Of a stretch of DNA of 64,000 nucleotides, positions 21,144 to 32,600 are shown in pieces. Source of the DNA: Anaeramoeba flamelloides. Its lineage: Eukaryota > Metamonada > Anaeramoebidae. The notes below the pieces were generated by a model. That model saw only the letters and a list, made by a program, of their open reading frames with translations. It was not told where the DNA came from and ran no database searches. The stretch covers positions 744,001 to 808,000 of the forward strand of contig JANTQA010000032.1 of assembly GCA_027625915.1 (NCBI GenBank), read 5' to 3'. Position 1 is the stretch's first letter. Each line of letters begins with the position of its first letter. A program made the position numbers and the translations under genes.

Positions 21144-22364
21144 GGGACTAGTAACTCTTATTTATTTTTTTTCCCAAAGGTAATAGAGTAATTATTTACA
21201 TAAGGATACAATTAAGACCAATAAGAAACTTCGTTTGTCAACTTTAGAGAAATGAATAATCATTTTTAAAAGATTTCATTTTTCCAATGGAATTTTCAGT
21301 CAAAAGATCTGGATCCTTTTTTGTTAGGTTTTTGGATCAAATTAGAAAAATAAAAATTTACAAAAAATTTAATTGTTGAAGAAATATCACTTTGAGTAAA
21401 ATCTGAGAGTCTTTATGAACAAGTAAAGTTGTGTCTTTTAATCTTATTTTAAAAATACATAAAAAATGAATCAAATATTGTATCCTTGAAGATCTAAAAA
21501 ATTTGAACATTTATTTTATTCAGAAATATTTATTCAATTTCTTGAAATTTAAAAGACTTTTCAATATACTTTTTCAAATATCTAGAGTATAAACAAGGAA
21601 CTATTAGTATTAAAATAAGGTATTTCATAATATCTATTATTTTTTTTATTATTAGATATATGCATTTGAATTGTTTTATTTGTTGCAAAATCTTGAAAAA
21701 ATTGAGAAATAAATGTAAACCCTATTTGATAAATTTAATCATTGGGCTGTTAATAACTTTCTGAAATAATTAAGATTGGATTTATAATTATTAATTATAA
21801 ATAATCAAATTAAAAAGTATTTCTTTAGATAATAAGTTGAATTTTCCAGGTTTTAAAAAAGTATTTCGGGAGAATTTTTAATTCGATTCTTTGGTTCTTT
21901 TTCTGATATTTTTTTATTTAATCATTAGAAAAAATAGATTTGGTCTGTTCTTTGAATCAAAAAATTATATTTTTTACAAGTTTAAAATAATTATTGTATT
22001 ATTTTTTTGAGATTAAGTAGATTTTTTAAACTTAGTTATTTTAGAACTTAGTGGTTTCGTTTTTAAAGTGTATTTTTGTACACTTGCTTTACAGGCAATA
22101 AGATTTCAATCTTCTTTCAAAGAAAATATTTTTTTTTAAATAATTTGGAAATATTATGAATTTTGAACTTTTCAAAAATGAGAAAAATGGATCAGATTAT
22201 TAAAAAAAACCATAATTTCATTTCTGAAAATTTTCTTAAACGTAAGTTCTGTCTTGTAATTATCAGATTTTTATTTTATTTTTCAATTTCAAGAGACGGT
22301 AAAAATTTTTTAAATTTATTAGTAAATTTACTTGAAGATTTTTTTAGTTTACTAGTCCCTTAAA
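21144..22364. mobile_element. TIR element, family M7, about 1.2 kb
   Basis: The unit is bounded by TTAAGGGACTAGTAAC at the left and the inverse GTTTACTAGTCCCTTAA at the right. The interior is A/T-rich and includes a frame near 22163-22363, but nothing resembling a transposase. The same end motif occurs at 4310-4325, 22495-22510 and 45010-45020. Confidence 0.45.
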
Positions 22365-22512
22365 CAAATTGAGTTCTTAAAGAAGTGGTTTGTAATTTTT
22401 GGCGCTTGTTTGAAAAAGGAAATTGAAAATGAAGAGAATATTTTTCCCATTTAGAGTTTAAATAACAGTATTGATAATCAAAAAAAAATTTTTTAAGGGA
22501 TTAGTCCTCTAA
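22345..22512. mobile_element. Short MITE of family M7
   Basis: A 168-bp unit runs from TTTACTAGTCCCTTAAA to TTTAAGGGATTAGTCC, its imperfect inverse. It shares its left end with the right end of the larger M7 element, so the two either abut or one boundary is shared. Confidence 0.45.
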
Positions 22513-24948
22513 GACAATAAGGCAAAAATTTTGGGTATTTTATTGGTGATATTCTTTAAATTTAAATTTTAGTAAGATCACAAGTGTCAGAAAACTATGA
22601 TCCAATAAGAAACCATAAAAGATAATCCTTGTTAAGACCAATTTTTTTTTCCATTTTTTCTGAATAAGAAAACAATCCATTTTATTTCTCACATTGCAAA
22701 CGTTTATTACCTTATTTATTACCATTTCGTTCATTACACAATACCAACTTTTTGTTATCAGGAAAATTACTGTAAATATTTTTTTTCTTATTGAGATATT
22801 TCTTTTGGTTAACCAAAAAATGGATTTATTCAACCTATTGTAAAATATTTATATTTTTTTTAAGAAGGGTAGTTATAATAATCAAAGTATTAAAGTCATT
22901 TAAAAATTTTACCAAGGAATTGTATTTTTGTTCGAATATTTAATTCGATTCTACCAGATAACTTTTTTTTTTTGAAGATATTTGGGATTCAGTAATTTTC
23001 TCCTAAAAATTCAGTATCTATTTTTTTAATCCTAAAAATGACTTAAATTGTTATAACAGTTCTTATGAATAATACCAAACAATTTATTAAAAAAATTTTA
23101 TAAAATTGAAAATACTTTTTGAAAAGTTCTTTCCATTTAAGTAAAACAATAAAACAATTATTTTTAAACTTTAAGGGAGTAAGTACATTTTTCAAATTTT
23201 GCGTACCATTATTTATGTGATACTCAATGATACAAATCATTTCTTTAACCAATCTATTAATAATATAATATATACTTGAGAGTTTGAATATATACTAGAT
23301 TAATTTATTTTAATACGAACTAAAAATGGACTTCAAAAAAATGAAAAGATTGATCAAGAAACAATAAATAAAAATTATTTTTTTATTGATCTTATCTGTA
23401 ACATTTGATACAGTTACTTTTTCTTAATTTGGTTTTATTTTTAATTCTTCATGGGAATAACTTTTGTTTGTAAATTTTTGAGAAACAAATTATTTTTAAT
23501 TTTGTATGAATACCCAAATTGAATTTAAAAATAATAATTTTATTTAATTCATCTAATCCTTGAATTTGCTCAGAAAATATCATATTTTTTTTGAATTATT
23601 TATTATAAATAAAGATTTATTGGACTAGTTGGTTTGATTTTAAAATTATTCTTGTTTCTTAAAATTGAAAACTTAAAATTAATTCTGAATTTTGATTGAA
23701 ATTCTTTCTAAAATTTTCTTTTATTTTGGGTCAAAATCTTTTTTTTTTTTTTTTTTTGATTTATAGATTTCAACCCCTTTATTTTAATTTTTAAAATCGG
23801 ATTCTTTATTTTAGATTGGTTTGATAAAAATATTTGAAAAAAGAATTTTGAAAGCAGATTTAGAAAAAAATGTTTTGTAAAATAAAAATAAATAGTAATG
23901 GGGTGAGAAATTTAAAGTAATAGATTGTTTGTTCATACAAACTAATAAGACAAAGAAAAAAAATCTTCAAAAATAGGCTTTTATTGATTTTTTTTTTTTC
24001 ATTCTTGATTTCAACAAATTTATATGGAAATGTGATTTTTAGTATGTGGTCTTCTAAAACAAAATATAAGTTTCAAATACACACCCTTTTGGGTCTATTT
24101 TTTTTGTTTTACTCATTTATTGATTTTACTCATTCAGTTAAACATTTCTAGATCCAAAACATAATTTAATTAACCAAAAAATTAAATCAAAAAAAATGTT
24201 CAAAAAATGGAAAAATATAAAGATTCAACTATGATTTAATTTGGGTTCTTTTCATGAACAGAGCAGTGAAATGGATTTTTGTTTCAAAGTTTCAAAATCT
24301 GGTGGCACTCAAAAAATATTTTATCAGTAAGGTTTACACAATTAAAATTTTTCAAAATGCTAAAATGTACTTACTTTCTTAAGATAATAAATCACTTTAT
24401 TTTTTTATACCTTTTATCTTTTCCAACTTTCCCTTCTTAAGTTGCTTGGCTTCCTTAGTTTCCTTCTCTTTACACGTCTTTTTGTTTTTTTTTTTTTTTT
24501 GAGGAATTTAGAGGAGGCAAAGTGATTGAAAAAAATCATTATAAGAATTGGTTGACTTGGTTAAGACTAACCTAAACAAACATGTTCATGATCAGATCTT
24601 TGAAAAATTTAACTGGACTTTAGATAATTTAAAAAACCAATTCTTATTCTTAAAATCTCAACAACTATGACTGCCCTGTATTTTTATCCCAAACCCTCAA
24701 TTTGAATTGGAGATATTGTTGAACCAAGCCTGAATTAGTCATATATTTCGATAATCCCACTCCATAAATTGGGAAGGATTTTGTTTCAATTCCATTTAGG
24801 TTCAATTTTTATTATAATAAAAAAGTTTCTAAAATTTTCAGATAATTTCATCAAATAATTAGTGGTTCTATGAAATATAAGCCCAATTTTTAATTAAAAT
24901 TACACATCATGTTTGATGCTTGAGAAAATGAGAAATAATCAGAAATAA

Positions 24949-25022
24949 TGTGGTTGAGGTGAATCGAACACAATCTTCAGATTGAAGTTTAAAAGTGTTG
25001 CTACTGTTCCATACAAGTTCTT
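24949..25022 (-). pseudogene. tRNA-like relic (Trp/Arg type)
   Basis: Read on the minus strand the segment has a D-arm-like AGTAGCAACAC, an anticodon-arm-like ACTTCAATCTGAAG and a good B-box region GTGTTCGATTCAC. The order and spacing match tRNAs such as tRNA-Trp, whose 3' part has TCAGAAGG..GCGTGTTCGATTCAC. Only three of five T-stem pairs form, the acceptor stem does not close, and the anticodon loop lacks a proper U33. I treat it as a tRNA pseudogene or tRNA-derived SINE head. Confidence 0.4.
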
Positions 25023-25024
25023 TC

Positions 25025-25056
<32 letters not shown>
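25025..25056. repeat. TA dinucleotide microsatellite
   Basis: A perfect run of alternating T and A of about 32 bases follows directly after the tRNA-like relic. Shorter TA tracts are found near 1739-1759 and 9684-9700. Confidence 0.9.
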
Positions 25057-25057
<1 letters not shown>

Positions 25058-25751
25058 CTAAATTTACTGTAACAAAAAATTATTTATTTTTAAAAACTCT
25101 TTAAAATTTTAATACAAAATACTAATCAAATGATATCTAATAAACTCGTTTTCAGTAAAAGGGGCCAAGTTTTATTGAAGAAATAGAACATAATCTCTGA
25201 TTCTAATTCATTATTCTTCTCAAAATAAAATTTCTATTTTCAGATCAAAATCATTTTTTCTAATTCATTAATTTTTTTGTTTTTTGATTTTTTTTTTTTT
25301 CTACTTTTTTTTTTCGTCTCTTTTTTATTTTTTTAAAAAAGTTAATTTTGAAAAAAAAAAAAAGTTTGAAACTCCAAATTAACATTAAGAAAAGTGAGGC
25401 TTTGTATGTTCTTTTAAAATTCATAAATTTACAAGTAAAAAATCTTATTGCCAACAATTTTAATTTCCTAAAGAAATTGAGAATTTTACAAGAGACTTTC
25501 CAATGAAAAGGGCCCAAAATATTTTTTAATATTTTTTTTTTTTTTTAATTTATGGTTTATTCAGGTATTTCTTGTATGATTATCGGCTCTTAATCCGAAG
25601 TTTATTATTGGTCTTATTTCTAAGCAATCATAGTTTGGTTGATTCTTAAAAATAAAGTGAATTTTTCATTTTTGGCTGGGACCCTTTGAGTGAAATGGAG
25701 TTTATATTATCCAGGTTGTTCCATTTTAATATATACATATATATATTCTAA

Positions 25752-26458
25752 AGTAAACTCTTTTTCAAACAAAAGGGAAAACCTCTCAAATCACCAATAC
25801 CATCGAATTTGATTGTTAATAAGATAATAAACAATTGGTGATTTTCATTTTAATTATTCATTTTTTGATTTTTTTTTTATGTATGGATATTGAACATTTG
25901 GAAAATGAAAAAACAAGAAAAGAAGGAATCAATTTGGAAATAATCTACCAGTGTGTAAATGGAAACAGTTTAAGTTTGATTTCGAATGAGCTAGGTGTGG
26001 TAATTAAGAAAGACCATAATTGGATTGATGCGTGGAACAAAGAAAAGAGAAATAAAGAAAAAACATTCCAACAAAATAAAAGACGAATTGCGGTTTTATC
26101 TTGAAAATGAAACTTTCAAGAACAAAAATTTGACGTGTCAAGAATTATCAATAAAATGTAGAGAACTTTTTCTCAATTCACCTTGTTCAAAGGTTTTTAT
26201 TGATTTGATAATTTTTTTTTCCCTTTACAATTTTGAAAACGAGATTTCCCATTTCAAACAAAAGGGCACACAAATTTTTAAAATATTGAATTTTAATTTT
26301 TATTATTTTGTTTTATTGAGTTTTAAATATTCAGTTGAGTGTTTTTTTATGTTTTAAAGCGTTTATTGGATTTGAGAATGACACTACAATTAATTTGATT
26401 CAATTATGAATAATTCTTGAATTTTTTTGTGACCTTTTATTTGAAAAAGAGTTTATGT
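25752..26458 (+). mobile_element. Tc1/mariner-like transposon relic, copy B
   Basis: The ends are TAAACTCTTTTTCAAACAAA and its inverse TTTGAAAAAGAGTTTA, with TA at each end. On the plus strand a frame from about 25879 reads MDIEHLENEKTRK, then NGNSLSLISNELGV and WIDAWNKEKRNKEK. It continues in another frame as ELRFYLENETF and LTCQELSIKCREL. The two helix-turn-helix-like blocks fit the N-terminal DNA-binding part of Tc1-like transposases. The catalytic half is missing. Copy A (766-1456) shares both the ends and these blocks. Confidence 0.62.
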
Positions 26459-26626
26459 ATTACATATTGTGTTTAATAAGTAAATGGATTTGAATTTATT
26501 TTTTTTTCAACTTTTTGAAAAATTTAAAAAAAGTTTAATGATTATAATAAAAATTTCTAAAATTTTGAAAAATTAAGAATGAAAATATAATAAAACAGAT
26601 CTTTTTCAAAAAATTAAAGAATATTT

Positions 26627-29600
26627 TTAAAATTGACCGATTAATCTATCAAAAATATTCTGATACAAGCCCAAATTATGATGCTGCACAGTTTCGTAGG
26701 GCAATAATCCAGTATATAAAGTATATAATTCCCAACATTTAGCATTTTTTCCAAGATCCAATTTGGTTGTTAAATCTTCATAAAAATCTTGGCTATCTTC
26801 GATTTCATTAACAGGTAAAACTTTTGGTATTGAAAGAAGATTTTTATTTTGATCTTCAAACCATAAAGTATACGAATAGCACCATTCACCAAGTTTTATT
26901 GTCATTGAACTACACCCTTTCATTAAATAACTTTGCGAGACTGAACAAAGATCCCAAACTTTTTTTTTAATTAGAGGACCAGTAGTTTGTTCTATTGGAA
27001 TTGTTGGGCAAAAAACCTATTTATTATATTCAATTTAAAAATATTTGACAATTTTAAAAAATGGAGAAATAATAACGAAAAAATTAAAATAAAAGAAAAA
27101 AGAAATGAGAAGAAAATTTTTTTAGGTGGGTTTGGATGAGAGCCAGAGAGAACATTATAATTTCCTGGTTATCAATGCCAATGAAAATACCACTCTTTAC
27201 TTAAAAAGAAAAAGAGAAATTCTGAAAAAGTAAAATGTTAGTTTTTTCAATAACCCTTTTTTTTGATTTTATTGCTTGAGAGGTTTATGATTGAAATTAG
27301 TTTATGGTTAAAGTTATTTTAAAGGCATATTTTTCAAAATTTATTTATTTATTTTTGAAGAGAGAAAATTACTTTTCTCAGTGGAGCATTTGATTTTCCA
27401 GAATTGTAAAGAATTGAATAAAATTAAAGATTTTTCTTTATTCTTTTGAATTCTGAAAAAAAAAACGTAGCTTTTCCAGAATTCAAAAGAATTTATTAAA
27501 TCTCCGATTTTATTCAGTTATTTTGAATTCTGGAAAAGCAACGTTAGATTTTTTGAATTTTAGAAATTAAAAGAATATTTATAGATTTTCGTTAGGTTTT
27601 TTTGAGTTTTCTATTTATTTAGAAAATCAATAGATTTTCGTTAGGTTTTTTTTACTTTAGAAATAAAATAGAAAACCTCAAAAAAACCTAGAACACTTAA
27701 CAGATAAAACAGAAAACCTTAAGAAAACCACCGTTAGTTTTTCCAGACTTTTTGAAATAAACAGAAAATTAAATAAATTTTCCCTTATTTCAAAAAGTAA
27801 AAAAAAACACGGTTATCTTTTCCAACATTCAAAAGAATGGAGTTAAATCTTTAGTTTACACTATTCTTTGGGAAACCCCAAGAAAACCGAGGCACTCTAT
27901 GGCACTTGATTGTGCTTACCTAATTTCTAAAAACATACTATCATTTCAATGGATTAATAACTTGAAAATTTTGATTTTTTCATTGAATGAAAATTTTCTC
28001 TCTTTTTTAGGTTTAAAAATTATTTTTTTATTTTTTCAAAAGAAAAAATAGTAAGTTTACTTCTCTTAAAATAAAATCAACCAATCAAAATATCCAAAAT
28101 TTATGATTATTTTAATAGTATCGACAGTTTCAGATAAAATGATCTAAATCTTCGATGGTATCCAAATTAGTTGATTTTTTTCATATTTTACAAAATTTTG
28201 ATTTATCTTTGTATTCAAAATATAAGAATATCTTTTTCAATAATTTATAAACTTTCAAAGTTTTAAAATCGAAGTAGAACTCTTCCATTTTAAATATCTT
28301 TTGTAGTTAGGTTTTTTTGTAACGATAAGAAATAATCAAAATTTAATATAATTTTTTTGTTTATTTCTCAAATTAAAAAAAAAAATATTCCATTTAGATT
28401 TTCTAAAATTTAAAAGAATAGAGTAAACCCAAAGATTTTACTCCATTCTTTTGAATGTTGGAAAATCATCATTCGATTTTCTCATGTTTTGTATTTATTC
28501 CGAAAATCATTCAATTTTTGGAATGAAACAGAAAATTTCAAGAAAACGTCGATTAGCGTTTTCTTCATTTTTATTTTGATTAAAAAATCAATATATTTTC
28601 GAAACAAATACAAAAATTAAAAAAAAACCTAACGTGGAGTGCTGTCAAGTGCCTAGCTTTTCCAGAATTTAAAATTATTGAGTATAATCAAACGTTTTAT
28701 TTGATTCTTTCGAACTCTGGGAAACTAGTTACATTCGCAACCAGTGCTATTTTCTTTATGTTTGATTTGATATTTATCCTGTTCAATTTCTATTTTTTTT
28801 TAAATTTTTGATTTCCAGTTGATATTTTCTAATTTCTGTTCTCTGAATTTAAGATTATTACCTCTTTATTGGAACCTAGAATTTTCAATTTTTAGAATAG
28901 TTTAAATATTCTTTTATATCTAGTTGTTCTAGCAAAATCAATTTTACTTCAGTTTTATAAATAAGTTTTGGTTGAGTGTAGATTTATTTATTAGAATTTT
29001 TTTTTTTTTTTTTATTAATTCATCCATCTATCTCTTAAAATCGCTTTTTGTTAGACCAAATATTTCTAATATGTTTCTAATAATTGACTCTGTAAAACAT
29101 CTTTTAAAAAAGTGCATTTTTAGTACCAATTATAATTTTTTTTGCTTGAGATATTGATTAATTTTTTAAAAATGGTTTTAACTTTATCAAGATTAAACCT
29201 TAAATGAGTTTTTTTATCAAGCCGAATACCCAAGATATATAATTTCTTTTGTGATTAGTAGTTTTTTTAGCTTTACCCTTATTCGGATTTGTTCCAAAAT
29301 CTCGAATGTTTTTATAGATTTTTTCTACTTGATAATTTATTTCTATTAGCTGCTCTTTCATAATTAATATCAAATCATCAACAAACATTTGAACACACAT
29401 AGCTAATAATTTGACTTTTTTTTTCTAGAATAAAATGAGTAATAAATCTAAAATAATAAAGGGATGCATTGGATATCCTTGATAAACCCAATTCCTTCTT
29501 TTGAATAATAAGTGAATAAAATTTTTATTATTATTTCGTGTTTGATGAATTTTTTAGCTGGGAGAAAAAACCGTATATTAATAAGATTTAACCCATAATA

Positions 29601-32600
29601 AATATCTAATTGTATTATTAATATAAATATTCATTGTTTTAAAATTACTAAACTAAAATTCCAAAAATTTGAACACAGTTTAAACAGTTGAAAGAATAAA
29701 AATACTACACTTTTACATTCAATTTGGAAATAATTTTGATTTTACAAAATATTTCATTTTTTGTTATGTTTTCATTTCCTTTTTTCCAGTTAAGTAATCT
29801 GTTTCCTGAGATCTGAAATTTTTTTTTCGAATGGTTGATAGAAGGTTTGTGTTGTGTTTGTTAAATATAAAAATCACACACAATTGGTCGATGGTATCTT
29901 ATCATTTGATTGATTAACAAATGTTGGTGAAATTTCAATACATTTATTAATACATTTTTTGTTCAACTTGTTTCATTATTTTTGGACACACCGATTTTGA
30001 TTTTTTAGTTTTATATGCTTTTCTTTTATTTGGACGAAAATGATTACTTGGAAAAACATTAATACTCGGCAACTTAAATGTAGTTTTATATTGCGTTTGA
30101 AAAAAATATAATAAATTGAGTTTTTTTTTTTGCCTATTTTTGATTTTGGGATGTGTCCAAATTTTTGGAATGGGGTTATGTTTTTTTTGGGAGAAGATAA
30201 TTTTGGATTCTTATGTTAAAACTTATAGCTATTTTATGGTTTAAAATTTGATAAAATATAATCATATTCACTTCTTCAATTCCACCAAATCCAACTATTT
30301 AAAATCCTTACAAGTAATGTTTTGGGATAATTATTATTTTTTGGAATCCTTCTAGCTATTGAAGTCCCATTCATGTTTCCTTTTGTGGTTCTCTCGATTG
30401 TCATATTATTGTTCTTTTTAAACAAAATTCATTAATCCCAAATGTCACATATAAAAAAAATCTTTCTAATTGCTTTTTGTTGTCTTGATTTTAATATCGA
30501 AAATGATGAACCAAAATTAAGAATTAAATGAAAAAATAATATTAAAATTTTTTTTTACTTACCAAATTATTAGTTCTATCTACAAGAATAAAATGCACCA
30601 AACCAGGAAATAATTGGTCAAAGGAAGTTATTGAAAAGGGAATTGCACCTAACATTTCAGCATTTTGATAAATTCTTTGATAAAAATCGTTTGAAACTTT
30701 TCGATATTTTTCTTTTTCTTTTTTTACATCTTCTCTTGTTATTGTTTTTTTTTTATTAATCAAAACTAAAATTGTTGATTCTTGTAATTCGCTTGTATAA
30801 ACCAAATATTCTTCTCTTGCTTTTGATTTTAATTTTGTTCTTAAAAATATTATATCAAGAAAATCTTTTACAGGTTGTTTAATTTTGATTTCATTTTCCA
30901 TTTTATTTATTTTTTTATTTTCTAAATTATTTTCTTCTTTTTCATTATCTTCTTTTTTTATTTCTTTCGGAGATTCGCTATTTTAATAAAGACATTCATC
31001 AAAATAAATATTATAAAAAAAATTATAATTATTAATTATTTTGTTCAGATTCTTGTTGATTATTTAATTTTAATTCTGAAAGGGCCAATGATACATATAA
31101 AGCATCAATTACAAATGTATAATATAAGTTCTTGGAATGAATCCAAATAATGAGAAAACTAAAAACATAAAAACTTTAATGCAAAAAGAAATTTTATAGC
31201 TGGTCATTTGGCTAAATAAAAATACCCATTTTAGGTTTGATCTTGATAAATTTAAAATTTTTTTCAAAAAACTAATCAACATTCTCAAACAAAAAAAAAT
31301 TATCATTGGGACTAAAAATGCACTTTTTTAAAAGATGCTTTAGATAGTCAATTATTAGAGACACTGTGGAAAATATTTGGTCTAACAGAAAGCGATTTTA
31401 AAGAGATCGATGGATGAATTAATAAAAAAAAATAACAAAATTCTAATAAATAAATCCACACTCAACCACAGCTTATTTATAAAACTGAAGTAAAAATTGA
31501 TTTTGCTAGAAAAAACAGATATAAAAGAATATTTAAACTATTCTAAAAATTGAAAATTTTAGGTTTTGATAAAGAGGTATTAATCTATCTTTCTTTTAGG
31601 GTGGGGGGGATTGAAAATATCAACTGGAAATCAAAAATTTTAAAAAGAATGAGAAACCGAACTAGAGAAATAGAGAATGAAGCAACTAAAAAATAGAATA
31701 AATTGAAAATTTCATTAGGTTTTCGAGAATTCAAAAGAATAGAGAAAAATCAAAGATTTTACTCAATCCCTTTAAATTCCTAAAAAGATAAGCAATATTT
31801 TTTTTTTGTTTAAAAGAATTTAGTAAAAATCAAAGATTTTACTAGATTCTTTTGAATTCAAAAAAAAAAACTAACTGCAAAATAAGAGTAGTCAACACCT
31901 CCTCCCTTAAATGATAAATAAAAAAAATAATTATTTTAAGGGAGTAGACTGATAGTGTGAATTTATCTTCCAAAAAGTTCACCATTCATGATCAATGAAG
32001 ATTTAGATTATTTGTATGGATGGGTACAATTAATTTTTCATGATAGAACCAATTTTCAATATAAAAAAATGTGGATTTATGAATTTATTGTTCTCAAAAT
32101 CCCCACTCACAGTTTTCTAGATTTTTATATTAATTCTTTGGAGATTAACTTGAGTGGCATACTGTTATTTATGAAATTTGAAATAGGGAGTTTTAATAAA
32201 TTACAATTTTTGTTCTTCATTTTTTTATTTTTATTTTTTTGTTAATTAAAGAGAAGAAAAAAAATAATCAACAACTTGGCCCTAAATTGGCGGGCAAGTG
32301 TTGAAAAAAGAAATGAGTAAGACAATTTAGCTTCTTTTTATATACAATAGCCTACACTTGTATTAACTTCTGGTGAGAACGGTAATAATACTAGGGATCA
32401 ACTTCTGCCAAGTACCGTAATACATAAACAGGTGATACAAATATAGTTGCGATTTAAAAAATTTTCAAGATAATCAACAGAAAAGGGAACAACCAACATC
32501 CCATTAAATACAGGGTGCCAAAACTGAACTTTTAATTAAGTTTCTGATTTTGTTTTGTTATTTTTTAATTTCTTTTATTCCTTGCTTTTCTTTCTCTTTT

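Larger units (their letters stand above)
20227..26626. other. Intergenic repeat-rich spacer upstream of the V-ATPase C gene
   Basis: This 6.4-kb stretch separates the V-ATPase C start from the 3' end of the HPS1-like gene. It contains an M7 TIR element (21144-22364), a small relative (22345-22512), a tRNA-like relic (24949-25022), a TA microsatellite (25025-25056) and a Tc1-like relic (25752-26458). The parts 22520-24940 and 25060-25740 are low-complexity A/T sequence in which I see no gene. Confidence 0.5.
27017..30562. other. Third intron of the HPS1-like gene (3.5 kb)
   Basis: It starts with GTAAGT after exon 3 and ends in AAATAG. It contains, from low to high coordinates, nested-palindrome blocks (27330-27930 and 28290-28740), a LINE reverse-transcriptase relic (28790-29580) and an M1 MITE (29648-30177). 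The remainder is A/T-rich with no exon seen. Confidence 0.8.

Noticed and set aside
24397-24539. Lys-rich frame on the minus strand ending near 24397
   Set aside because: The frame depends on the exact length of a T16 run, and neither reading gives a recognisable protein.
32300-32530. G/C-richer minus-strand frame VQFWHPVFNGMLVVPF as a possible extra HPS1 exon
   Set aside because: None of its splice sites gives the phase required between exons 2 and 3, which already join correctly. The frame also has stops.
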